Origin: Chlorops oryzae
Taxonomy: Eukaryota > Arthropoda > Insecta > Diptera > Chloropidae
Assembly (NCBI GenBank): GCA_020466095.1
Contig: CM035807.1
Coordinates: 56,280,555 to 56,344,554, forward strand
Reading direction: 5' to 3'
Length of the DNA stretch: 64,000 bases
A program made the position numbers and the translations under genes. Positions within the stretch are counted from its first letter, which is position 1, and each line of letters begins with the position of its first letter. A model generated the notes under the pieces. It made no database searches. It was not told the origin of the DNA and worked only from the letters and a program-made list of their open reading frames with translations. Of the stretch, positions 52,570 to 63,425 are shown piece by piece.

Positions 52570-55500
52570 CAGCTTGGCATCATCCGAGCTCCACCGCACC
52601 CTCTGTGAGGGTAACTACAGTGTGGCCTTAGTCCAGGAACCTTGGTTATCGAGTGGTAACCAGGTCTCTGGGCTGAGGTCAAAATTTTACCATACATTCT
52701 ACGCAGAATAGGTAGGTAGAAATCGATCCGCCGTCCTGGTTAGGAAAGATATTAATGCTTACCTTTTGTCAAATTATAGCAATGACGATGTGACGGTTGT
52801 GGCGTGTGAAGGCGACAGTGATGAACCAGTAATCATCGTGTCCGCATACCTCGCGCACAATGAAGACGCTCCACCAGCTGCCCTTGTCAGACTGGCAAAT
52901 GATGCTGCTGCAAAAAACTGGAGGATGGTCATCGGCACTGATGCAAATGCACATCATACTGTATGGGGAAGTAAAGACGTCAACGAAAGGGGTGAGTCTG
53001 TACTTCAATTCATACTCTGCTCAAATCTGTCCATTGCAAACAGAGGTGAGGAACCCACCTATAAGGGACCTATCTCTGAAAATGTTTTGGACATAACACT
53101 TCACTCTGATCCCCACATTGAAATAGATTGGAGGGTACTTGAACAACCCTCCTTCTCTGACCATAGATACATTCACTTTATTCTTAATATCCCAGTACCA
53201 CGCAAAAAGCTTGCGTTTGGAAACCCAAGAAAAGCGGACTGGGTTAAGTTTGAGAAACTCCTGGAAAGGAAACTGCTTAGGAAGTGCACAGCTAGTTCAA
53301 TAGAAGAAATTGAAACCTCACTAGCCATCCTTACATCTCGGCTAGTGCAAACCTACAACATCTCCGGTCCCCTGATTAGACCGAAATCTAGGTCCAGGCC
53401 ACCCTGGTGGAACAGGGAGCTGGAGTCCAGTAGAAAAGGGGTAAAGGAGCTCTTTAAATTGGCAAAAATAGCCGATTGTAAGGAGTGTTGGGGGGAATAC
53501 AGGGATGTTTGCAGGATGTATAAATCAGATATTAAAAAGGCTAAGAGGGACTCCTGGAAAAGGCTCTGTAGCGAAATTGGTAACGTCGCGGAAACGGCTA
53601 GATTGAGAAAGGTTCTTGCAAACAATCCAATCGCCCCGGGGCTAATTAAGAAAGTGAATGGTAGATGGGCCACCAGTGCCAAGGAATCGCTGAGTGCTCT
53701 TATGGAAGCTCACTTCCCTGGAAATGAAGAGCCAACATCCCTCACTAATTCAACGCACTATCAACGGGAAAGGGTACCAGCAAGGCTGCTCACAAGGCAA
53801 AGGCTCCACTGGGCCATTGACTCCTTCGACGCCTTCAAATCTCCAGGTATAGACAAGGTCATTCCAGCCATGATACAAAAGGCGAAGACCTTGGTGACCC
53901 CCTGGTTACTCGCAATATACAGGGGATGTTTAGCACTGTGTTATGTTCCTAAATCCTGGCGCATCGCGGAGGTCGTGTTTATACCGAAGGCAGGTAAAAG
54001 TGGCCACTGTCAACCCAAGGATTACAGGCCAATCAGTCTAACTTCCTTTCTATTGAAGATTCTCGAACGAATCATAGAGACATGGATCAGGGAAGGCCTA
54101 GACCATGAATTCCTGTCTAAAGATCAACACGCTTACACTAAAGGGAAATCAACAGAAACTGCTTTGCATTCAGTTGTTGGCTCCATTGAAAGAGCGCTAG
54201 AATGCAAGCAGTACGCAATGGGAGCTTTCCTGGACATTGAGAGTGCCTTCAACAATGTGACGACAGAAGCCATAACGAAGGAACTCATTGCTGCAGGAAT
54301 TAACTTAACACTCAGCTCGTGGATAAGCAATATCCTAGAGCATCGACTCATCACCGCGGGTTGGGGAGGCTGTAAGATTACGAAAAAAACCAGCAGGGGC
54401 ACGCCGCAAGGGGGAGTGCTGTCACCACTGCTGTGGAATCTATTGATGAACAGGCTGCTTAAAAACTTGAAGTACGAGGGCTTCAACGCTACGGCGTATG
54501 CTGATGACCTAGTGATTCTAATCGCAGGCAGATGCATTCATACTGTGAGAGATCTAATGAAGGCAGCGCTAGGCGCGGTCAAAATCTGGACTGGCACAGT
54601 AGGTCTTTCGCTAAATCCGCAAAAAACAGAGCTAGTGCTGTTTTCTAGGAAGTACAAGGTCCCAGCTTTCGACGAAATAAGATTGGAGGACTCCATACTT
54701 GAAATCAGAACGCACGCTAAATACCTGGGAATAATACTAGATAGCAAATTATCCTGGAGGCGTAATATCGAGGAAAGAGTGAAAAAGGCTAGCTGCGCGC
54801 TATACTCCAGCAAGAAAATGCTGGGTTCCACGAGGGGGCTGAGCCCATCGCTCGTGCACTGGATTTATACTGCCATTGTCAGGCCTATCCTGACGTACGG
54901 AGCAATAGTCTGGTGGACGTCTCTAAACAAACTAAGCTATGCACGACTAGTAGGAATGGTACAGCGGCTTGCAATGCTAAGCATCACCGGAGCGCTGAAA
55001 TCAACCCCGACTAAATCGCTTGAAACAATCCTATTTCTCCCTCCCATAGACCTGGAGGTCACGCATGCTGCAAAAAAAGCTGCTTTGCGTCTTACAGCCT
55101 TGGGTCAGTTTGTGAGAAGAGAATACGGGCATAGCAGAATGGGTTCGGGGGACATTGAGGACATCGACTTCGTGGCTACCCAACCAAACTTAAACTGCCG
55201 ATTCGAAACAATAATCAACAAGGGAACTGTTGGGCGAGTAACCGACGACCATTGCAGCATTAACTTCTACACAGATGGTTCAAAAATGTCCGAGGGAGTG
55301 GGAGCATACTGCCACGAACTAAGCATTGAACAATCCTTCAAACTACCCGATAATTGTACAGTCTTTCAAGCGGAAATTTATGCTGCAAAAGCAGCAGCAG
55401 AGTTGGCGGACGTTAGGGAGACACAATACAGGTCAATACATATTCATATTGACGGTCAAGCTGCGATCAAAGCGCTTACTTCTGGGGATATCAGATCCAA

Positions 55501-56092
55501 AACTGTTCTTCAATGCAGGAATGCCCTTAACAATCTGAGTGTAAACAGAAAGGTCAGAATTTTCTGGGTCCGAGGACACATCGGGATTGAGGGCAACGAA
55601 AAAGCGGATTCTCTGGCAAAAGAAGGGGTCCGTCTTCCAGAAACAAGTATTACGAAAACACCGCTACCTATGATCGTTTTTAAGAACAATATAGAAGAGC
55701 AACTGCTGAATACAGCCAAGAGAAGGTGGAACTGTACCAGAACCTGCAAAGAAACAAAGAGGCTCTGGCCCACCTTCAACAAAAACCACACTGACTATAT
55801 TCTTACACTCTCTCGTACAGACTGCAGATCTATTTTAGGTATTATAACCGGTCACAGTCGCCTACGCGCTCATGCGCTTAAGCTGAATCTGGCAGACTCT
55901 GACGAGTGCAGAAGATGCTCTGAACCTGGGGCACGAGAAACAGTCGACCACATCTTCTGCCAGTGCCCAGCTTTTGCCAGAACGAGACTTCAACTGTTTG
56001 GGGAACCCTGGCTCATCGACTCAGAGTGTATGACGGAGTATAACCTCTCTACTCTCCTTAATTTCGCGAAGAGGACTGGCATGCTGCGGTAA
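52493..56092 (+). pseudogene. LOA-like LINE ORF2: APE, RT, RNase H; one in-frame TAG
   Basis: The frame from ATG 52493 is 1,199 codons long, with a single TAG at 52709-52711 in the endonuclease. Endonuclease motifs: QINLQHS, LVQEPW, GTDANAHHTVWG, SDHRYIH. RT: PKAGKSGHCQPKDYRPISLT, ESAFNNV, GTPQGGVLSPLLW and YADD (54497-54508). RNase H: FYTDGSKMSEG (about 55265), AEIYAAKAAAEL, IHIDGQAAIKAL and GHIGIEGNEKADSLAK with all four acidic positions present. A C-terminal CCHC-like segment (CRRCSEPGARETVDHIFC) ends the protein. Apart from the stop, every catalytic motif is intact. Confidence 0.92.
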
Positions 56093-56198
56093 GCATGCGT
56101 CCTCAAAAACTATACTCAACGACATCCCGTTTCAAAATTTACACTGGCATGGCTACGGAACCGTTGGTTCTATGTCGGGTCTCACTGACCATCCAGTT

Positions 56199-56218
56199 CA
56201 ACCTAACCTAACCTAACC
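56199..56218 (+). repeat. CCTAA pentamer tail of the LINE
   Basis: The 3' end consists of about four CCTAA units (aacctaacctaacctaacc) directly before the target duplication. It replaces a poly(A) tail. Confidence 0.85.
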
Positions 56219-56260
56219 TTCTCATTGCTTGCAATTGCCCCACAATAGCTGTCATCTAAA

Positions 56261-58532
56261 GATTTTTTTTGGATATTCTACTTAATTGCTGTATCTCAAT
56301 TAATAAAATCTACCCGTGTTTAAGAACGCGAACAAAAAATTTTTGGAGTTTATGCCAAAAAAAAAATCCGTTTGGGACCATAGTGCATTGTTTCGAGTTC
56401 CGTCTCTTGAAAAGTGGGACAACAATAGCTTGACTGAAGGAAGAAGGGAAATGGTTATGCAAATATACCAAATATATAGTTCAGTAGGGCCAGAAACTCA
56501 TGTAACCGATCTGATTCTTTCCCGGGGCTTTATTCGCTTTGGCTTTGTTGACTACTGTTGTCAGTTCGAACAGCTCAAAAGGTGCATCGAGAAATGCATT
56601 ATAAGTGTTGATCGGGCAGAGGAGCTGCATGTGCGCAGGATTAAACTCCGGGACTAGAGCCTCAAAGTGATTCCTTAAGCCCTTCGCCGTAAGGCTCACT
56701 GAAAGCGAATCCGGTTTTTTTTTTTAACACGTTTGTTATTTTCGTATTCCTGACAATGTTTAGACCCTCGAACAGAACAGTATATTTGACTTGTGAGGGT
56801 TCTCGATTTCAGAAGATCTGAAAATTAAATCTACATTGATGTTTTGTGCCCCACCAATGCTTGCGATGAGGTCGCGGAGTGCAAGAAAAACACACGTCAC
56901 CCGATCTAGCTGCAAGAGCAGTTAAACCATAGATTGCAAAAAACTGAGCGATAATTGGTTCCCGATTCTCATTTTATATCCAAAAAACATTCTCTGTCTT
57001 TCGGGCATCAATCCCCTCCATTAAGCTGAATCAAATTTAAACCGGTCATTAGCAACATGAGTCTCATATAGCAAGAAAATGTCAAACAAATTCAAAAACT
57101 GAAGAAATTTTCAAATCTAAATTTACTTGCAAGGTTTGCTACATTATGAGATATTACCCTCAGGTCGATGGATAGTTATATACTCTTGGCGAACCCAGAA
57201 CTGAAACTCGCACTCTCTCAAACGTCAAACCAGAGCCAACTTGAAGGCGTGTTTTCTCCTCCACAACAAAGTTTTAGTTCAGATCAACCTTTGATAATAA
57301 CGCGTCCGAGCGTTCTCTGCAACAAAGCTGCCCTCTCTCGATAAGAAGAACAATCATTGATCATTTATCTTCGTATCGTCTTTTAGAACGTTAAGCCGTC
57401 TGGAAACGAGGCGCATCATATAACGCCTATTACGTCCCTTAAGGGTATAGTTTAAAAAATTTTTGGGTCGATTTTTTATTTTATTTTTTTCTGAATGTAC
57501 AACATTTTAAGAGTATTGTGGAACATTTTCAAGAAAATCGTGCTTGAGGATACGAAGATACAGCGATTTAAAGCGATTGGAATGCATTTGTACGGACAAA
57601 AAAACTTTAAATCGATTTTGTGGAAAACGACTCATCCTTCTTCACCGATCGATTAAAATTTTTTCAATAATTTTTCTACTCATAAATACCCAGGTATACT
57701 CGTGAGCTTTTTCTTCCAATTAAAAAAAATTAAGTAGCCTCAATTTGAAAGCGAAAATCGAATTTTTTTAACTTCAAAACATTAGCATAAAAACAATAAT
57801 GGTGTATTTTAAAAAGGCCACGACTTAACCTCGGGACATCAATTTCATTTCCAAAACACTTTTTTTCTTATATGATCCGTTAACCCTGTATCGTGTTCGA
57901 TATAAATTATTTATAGATAATTTCGATTTTTTCCAAAGACAACTTAGACGTTAAGCTTTAAGCTGTGTATGAAATAACTACAACACCAATATTTATGTCT
58001 CGACAAAGCAATCATGAAAACGTGAATTTTTTTGGCTTTCAAAATATACCATCCGCTTAACAGAAAAGTCCTTTTGCAGAAGATACCAGAACCCGTCAGT
58101 TTGAGTTTTTGTTTCAGGAGGACTTCAACCAACATTGCATCTTAAGCTCGAATATCTATACATTCCATATCATGACACGAGCGCTCGACAGCTTCCTGCA
58201 TATGTGTGTGATATTGAACACGGCTTTTTGGGGAGCCTTGTATTTCAAGCCGCTAACCGAAATATTGACGCGCGCAAGGGGATGTTCGCCTTTTTCAGCT
58301 CGTCAATGGACGTGTAGACTACCATGAAGTCTGCTTTCTTACAGACACACTCGAACTAACGGTCCACTAGCATTTCCAAATTTCTCCTTGAGAAGGTGTC
58401 AGGACACTACTGGACAAAGGTGTAGCCGACTGCTTATAAGCGATACTCAAAACATTCCTCTCCATTTAGTCATAAGGTTTTTGAAAATAAGATGAGAAAA
58501 GTAAATATATTATATTTATATATATTATATTT
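56261..58532. other. Spacer with one LINE fragment
   Basis: A frame at 56316-56520 (plus strand, KSVWDHSALFRVPSLEKWD) has no recognised domain. After the LINE RT fragment at 56481-56699, about 1.8 kb of AT-rich DNA holds nothing I can name; a frame at 58109-58327 has no motif. Confidence 0.4.
56481..56699 (-). pseudogene. LINE RT N-terminal fragment
   Basis: On the minus strand, FELFELTTVVNKAKANKAPG followed by KNQIGY matches the block before RT motif 1 of R1/Jockey/I-type LINEs (the KA-NKAPG-D signature). Upstream residues NHFEALVPEFNPAH fit the preceding linker. Only about 70 codons survive. Confidence 0.6.
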
Positions 58533-58699
58533 TAGGGGTATTCACAAAGGCGTCGGAAAATAGTAAAGTCGGAAAATCGGAAAATTTTATCTGCTTAAAA
58601 AATTGTGCAAGATGCAAAAAAAAGTTTAAAAAAAATTTTTTTTAAGTCGCAATTTTCCTACTTTCCAACGTATTTAACACGACTTTGTGAATACCCCTA
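58533..58699. mobile_element. 167-bp MITE
   Basis: TAGGGGTATTCACAAAG (58533) and its inverted copy ending 58699 form perfect 17-bp terminal repeats; inner bases also pair in part (GTCGGAAA / AAGTAGGAAA). Flanks ttatattt and atatattt differ at one position and may be an 8-bp duplication, which would suggest a hAT-type MITE. Confidence 0.75.
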
Positions 58700-58741
58700 A
58701 TATATTTTCTCATCTTATTTAAAAAAATTTAATTGGACATA

Positions 58742-59171
58742 CAGGGTACCGAATTAAGGAAAATCGATTCAGAATTTGAATAAAATAAAAAAATTTCGGT
58801 GTTTATTGGACACTTCATAGCAAAATGGCTTCCAAAGTAAAAAAAAAATTGAAAGTTTTCTCAGAAGTGTTAACTTTGACTGTTTATCTTTCCCGCAACG
58901 GGTAAAATTTTTATCATCGATTTAATTTTGCCTACAAGCACATACAATTGGCTTTCAAACTGCATTAAAGTTTTTTCTCTACGCTGAACCATTATCGTGG
59001 GAGAGTTATTTTTCTCGGCTTACTGCCTAAAATCTTTAAGGCCCTATAACTCCTCAGGGGTGCATTTGTGACCCCCCCCCCCCCGCCCCCCCCATCCTAT
59101 ACGATTTTGTGTTACTTCCGACCTCCTATATCAGCTGCCGACCGGTTGACGTTCACAAACGGAACACCCTG
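58742..59171. mobile_element. MITE copy 2 (Tc1/mariner-type)
   Basis: The ends CAGGGTACCG (58742) and AACACCCTG (59171) lie between TA dinucleotides (58740-58741 and 59172-59173). It is homologous to 14122-14531. It contains a C-rich run (about 59070-59094). It has no coding capacity. Confidence 0.8.
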
Positions 59172-59173
59172 TA

Positions 59174-60239
59174 TATTAAAAATATTTTTTACAAAGTGTA
59201 TTTAAAAGGTGATATAAATTTTACAACAAAAAGAAATCTGAAACAAACATATTGCTTTGCTGTTGCAGGTAGACTAAAAATTCTTAAATTTCATATATTT
59301 TGACAGTTTAGTTTCTGTAAAAAATAACATTAGACTATGGCTAGATTATGGAATAACAGAGGATTTATGTATAGGTTAATTTCGATATAAATCAACAATA
59401 TGTGTCCGGTGATTTCAGTTAAATATGTGCGTGTAGCCATTTCGCACATTCCGCCACCGTTGCAGTTACTGCGATTATTTTCATAGCACATCGATGACGA
59501 ACGCCATCTCGTCCCTGAGGGCCGTCGATACGGCTCTGAGATTTCGTTGAATAGGGTGACCCTTTGCTTCCTTCTTTGGGCCATCCTTTCCTCGTAAGTG
59601 GTCTTGCGCGCGATATTTTCCTCGTTTGAGTATTGTCCGGGACTTCACATTGCCGACACCTTCCTTTGGAGGTGCAATCCTCTAACTTGTGCGATCTGGC
59701 CAGGCAGTACAAGCAGAACCACAGCCGTTTTGTGGTTGGTTTCCATATTTCAACTGTTTTCCGGGAAACACGTCTTGCATCGCCGGAAGGGGTGTGCGGC
59801 TTTGCATATCTCACGCGGGAGGGATCTGGAAAGAAACCGTCGAAATGTTCGCATTAGTCAAATTGTCATATACTGAGTAAGATCTTTATAGGGTGACTAG
59901 TAGTAATGTATGAATTAAAAATATTAATAGCTTAAATGCACAAATCAACTAACGATGGGCGACGGCTCGAGTAGGCTTGGAATAAAATTGAGGCTTGCCT
60001 AGTTTAAAAAAGGGAAATGGAGTAAGGCGGCGTGGTCAACTTCGTAGGACTCCTGATTTTGTACTGTATCCGTCGCGGCTGGATGAAGTTGGGTAATTTC
60101 AAACTTCCTACAGGCGACTTCCGCTTATGTTGATTTTCAAGATCTCGTAAGTGTTGTTCGGTCGGCTGAATTGATGATGAACCTCGAGTTTTTCACATCT
60201 GTTAATAAGCGAAAAAGTTTGCTTTTCAAGTTCTGGGGT
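59174..60239. other. Spacer with a gag-like fragment
   Basis: Apart from the zinc-knuckle fragment at 59419-59814 I see no recognisable gene. The sequence at 59940-60240 may be the 3' flank of the minus-strand BEL/Pao element. Confidence 0.35.
59419..59814 (-). pseudogene. BEL/Pao-type gag zinc-knuckle fragment
   Basis: A 131-codon minus-strand frame contains CLYCLARSHKLEDCTSKGRC followed by RQC, a C-x2-C...H...C plus C-x2-C arrangement typical of BEL/Pao gag. It is downstream of the integrase block of the neighbouring BEL/Pao element, which is the wrong order for the same copy, so it probably comes from another copy or a rearrangement. Confidence 0.5.
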
Positions 60240-60698
60240 ACCCAGAAGCGGAGCGCCTCAATATAAATACCCTGGAGTTACTGGCAAAGGGTCTGATAGA
60301 TCAGAACACAAAGGCGCGATGGGACGAGAACTTATAACTGCTTCAATTTGATCTGAAAGAGTGGCAACTTCTTCAATTATAAATTTATGAGCACCAGCAG
60401 TCTTCTTGAAGTGCATATTGAAGCTTTTTAAAGCTGCTTTCCATAAGCCACCTATATGAGGAGCTTTGGGGGAATAAACCACCCTTTGTTTTCCCTGATT
60501 GAGGTAATTGAGGATCGACTTCACTTGAAATAGTTTTCAGAAAAGCGGAGAACTTCTTTTTACAGTGCTCGATCGGCACCAACACAATTGCGTCCGTTAT
60601 CGAAAAAGACCTTCTAAGGGTGTGCTCGTCTTCCTATGAACCGTGCAGGGGCCGCTTTAAAGGCTTGGGTTTTCAAATCAGACCATAATTGCAGATAA

Positions 60699-61372
60699 GG
60701 GTGTCCCAAAAAAAATTTTTTTTTTTCGAATTTAGTACTAGAACGTAAGGTTTCCGAAAGCTTGTGGGTCAAAGTATTTTGGAGAATTTTGTCAGATTTT
60801 TCGTAAAAGGTTTAGAGGTTTCGTTCAGGGGATTTTCCTCAAAAGCCCCACATTTCCAAATTTACTTACATAAACTGCAAAATATACCAACTTTATAGGC
60901 TATTTAGACATCTTTAGTAGACATTTTTACGAACAAAATCTCGCGTCAAAAAAATAAGGCCCCAAAATTTCTTAATTTTATATGAAAATGGTTGAAAGTA
61001 ATGCGGCAATCTCAAAGAGTACGATTTCCTTTGTAATTTGTTAAAGGAAATTAAGATTTTGGCGCCTTCTTTTTTTGACCCCCGATTTTGTTTGTAAAAA
61101 TGTCTACTAAAGATGCCTAAATAGCCCATAAAGTTGTTATATTTTGCAGTTTATGTAATTGAGAACAAAGATTGTATACTTTTCCACCGACTAATACCTA
61201 CAAATTCTGAAAAGCATTGCTTATGAAGAAGCTATCTCGAAAAATTTGGAAATGTGGGACTTTTGAGGAAAAACCGCTGAGCGCAACCTCTAAGCCTTTT
61301 ACGAAATATCTGAAAAAATTTTAATAAATACTTTGACTTATAGGCTTTCGAAAAAACCTAGTTTCAAAAAAA
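60699..61372. mobile_element. Foldback element, copy 2 (deleted)
   Basis: It is homologous to both arms of the element at 31207-32854. The left arm (GGGTGTCCCAAAAAAAA, 60699 on) lacks about 80 bp of the family sequence and the loop is missing, so the two arms (about 60699-61060 and 61060-61372) are almost back to back. The right terminus is eroded. It interrupts the integrase region of element E. Confidence 0.82.
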
Positions 61373-61737
61373 AAAAAGTAGTGCAGCATATTATGGCGTT
61401 TAGTGCTTCTGTTGAGCACCGTTTTTGCATGTGATATTTCCTCGTGGGTTAACTATCCGATCATACGAATCTTCTGTTGACAGCCTTTATAGAATACCAG
61501 AACACATTCTGTCATTCGAAGAGCGCCCAAAATAATGAAAAACGTGATAAGAAATCATTTTCAATGGCAGTGTGGAAGGTCTTCACTTTCCTCATATCAC
61601 GCTGAGAAACAGTGGATAGGGTTTTCTTTGGCCAGCGTTCATCAGTATTTTACAGCCAGTGCGGTCCTATCCACCACTACAATTTTGACCGACAAATCAC
61701 TAAAATTGAGGCCTCGAGTGCTTAAATCGGCTACATT
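61373..61737. other. Pol remnant region, unassigned
   Basis: These bases lie between foldback copy 2 and the RNase H block of element E, where the missing integrase N-terminus would be expected. I see no readable motif. Confidence 0.3.
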
Positions 61738-62719
61738 CTAAGCTGAGGGTATATGTCTGCATGTTGAATTACCAACGTTGTTGATAATTTGAGAGATCCT
61801 ATTGCCAACATCAGTTTTCCAATGATGGGGTGGCTTTTCTAGCCTGGCCAAGACTATATAAGAGTCTGCCCATCGAGAGATTTTATTATAAGGTATACTA
61901 AGTTCGTCTTTAACTGCTTTCAGAAGTTTTGATAGCATAACACCAAGAAAGAATTGTAATTCGATAGTTCAGACCGAATATAAAGAGTAGCGGAAAAGGC
62001 TCTTTCCGATGCATGGGTCAGTGAATTGCAATTTGATTTTCCGGATGCCTTTCAATCCACCTTGGAATTTTAAGGCTGTCAATAGTTTTCAAATTTGAAA
62101 TAAAGGATTTCGACTTCACAGAGATAGTGGCTTAACACAAGTGTCTCAATCATCCCCTTCGCACCTAAGCTGCTGCATATATTTTCGATTGGACTATTAA
62201 GGGTGTCAACCAAGCGGCTGGGTCGATAAGACTCGCGATCGATGAAAGCATTTGTTTTTTCGTGATAGAGGCGGTGGTGGAGATGGATTCGACTGTATAC
62301 TGAAACGAATCAGATATCCCATTCCACCTGATAACAAGCGTTTTTGTTTGACTTATCAAACAAGTCTTGAGTTGTCTCATTGGCCATCAAATCAGGATGG
62401 TTTGCAGTAATTTTCCTTAAAGTAATACCGACTAACAATAGTATGCTTTGAAGTTGTTCCACAGCTGGTTGTGCTAGCTTGAGACAATATCTCTCTCTGA
62501 CAATATGTCATCAACATAAGTCTCATTTTTTTCTGCTAATTGTTGCAATGTTCGAAGAACCAAAAAAGGCGCACAGTTAACACCAAATGTGACTGTTTTC
62601 AATTCAAAATCTTCTGTCTCTACATTCTCGTTATGTTTCCATTGAAAACCTATTTTTGAGTTCTCCATTTTACGTATCGTCACTAAGTCTGTTTGTAAAA
62701 TTAGACCAACGTGTAGTAT

Positions 62720-63321
62720 CGTGATACAAGAAAAGAAGACAGCGCCACTTCGGGTCCGGTATTTTGAAGTGTTCTCTCAGAGAGCGAAAATGACGAAACC
62801 AATAAAGAGAGCATGGCATTGTTGTTATTTCCCGTGCTTTTCTACTTTTTATCTTCAAATCCTAAAAATTCTTTTAATTTTAAATATATATTATCGATTT
62901 TTACGTAAAAGCTCTTTCGGTCTGGCTGCGTCGGGGCGATTGCATGTAACCCAACTGGTTTTGGTTTGACAACAGCGGGAAGAACTAAGACGTTCCACCT
63001 CCGATGTTATCGCTCAGAGCATTGAAAGCGAACTGACGATAGAAAACAAAACTGCTTGGGCGATTCCAGTAAGTGGCTCTTTGAATGCAAAATTATTAAT
63101 GAAAAAGTTGATTTTTTGAATGAAATATATTTTTCTATTTCTTTTGTCAAACATTTCTTTACACGTTGATATAAAAATCTGTTGTCTTAGCCTTTAAACA
63201 GAACAAAAATTCGCATCCGAAGATAAAAGCCGATTTAACATGGAAAACAACAACATTTCAACAGTTTTGATTTGTTCCGTCATCGGCTTGAAGTGGCGCT
63301 ATATAGTTTTTTTGTGTCATA
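62720..63321. mobile_element. 602-bp terminal-inverted-repeat element, 9-bp duplication
   Basis: The flanks GTGTAGTAT (62711-62719 and 63322-63330) form an exact 9-bp duplication. The terminal repeats are imperfect: CGTGATACAAGAAAAGAAG, then AGCGCCACTTC, at the left; TATGACACAAAAAAAC, then AGCGCCACTTC, at the right (inverted). No transposase frame. A 9-bp duplication fits Mutator-like elements, though this is not proven. Removing it joins the RT frame of element E. Confidence 0.75.
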
Positions 63322-63425
63322 GTGTAGTATATCGTTAGGAGATATGCCACTTTGGGTGCGCTAAGACGCATTGAAGACAACTCGTACGGTCCTAGCTCTG
63401 TTCGCGAGCACCACTCACCATGGTT

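Larger units (their letters stand above)
51000..56218 (+). mobile_element. Full-length LOA-like LINE with RNase H
   Basis: A 5,219-bp non-LTR element bounded by an exact 12-bp target duplication TTCTCATTGCTT (50988-50999 and 56219-56230). It has a 5' leader of 175 bp, ORF1, an overlapping ORF2 with endonuclease, RT and RNase H, a 3' UTR and a tail of CCTAA pentamers (about 56200-56218). The RNase H and R1-like endonuclease style indicate the LOA group. Three nonsense mutations are the only lesions I see. Confidence 0.92.
50870..56260 (+). repeat. Dispersed repeat, copy 2, split by a LINE
   Basis: 50870-50999 matches 1-210 and continues at 56219-56260 (ttctcattgcttgcaattgc), matching the next bases of copy 1 (about 196-225). 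The intact copy 1 therefore gives the empty-site sequence for the LINE insertion. Confidence 0.8.
60240..63425 (-). mobile_element. BEL/Pao element E, minus strand, twice interrupted
   Basis: Minus-strand pol fragments run from RT (63425) to the integrase C-terminus (60258). They are split by an element with 9-bp duplications (62720-63321) and by foldback copy 2 (60699-61372). No LTR is identified. Its RT resembles that at 12.5-13.9 kb (both contain TVTFGVNCAP) but it is a separate family. Confidence 0.8.
60258..63425 (-). pseudogene. BEL/Pao pol remnants (RT, RNase H, integrase)
   Basis: From high to low coordinate on the minus strand: RVVFNAS and GISPNDIL (63400-63331); after the insertion, LILQTDLVTI, FELKTVTFGVNCAPFLVLRT and YVDDIL (62700-62480); GITLRKITANHPDL (62440-62390); RWNGISDSFQY and PAAWLTPLIVQSKIY (62330-62165); RNase H-type WADSYIVLARLEKPPHHWKT (61870-61810) and CRHIPSA; then, beyond the foldback element, integrase pieces RFIGRRAHP, FFDNGRNCVGA (60670-60570) and APHIGGLWKAALKSF, AVISSRPIAPL (60460-60310). 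Many stops and shifts; non-functional. Confidence 0.8.

Noticed and set aside
52769..55791. Minus-strand frames across the LOA-like LINE
   Set aside because: Antisense shadows of ORF2, which has clear domain motifs in order.
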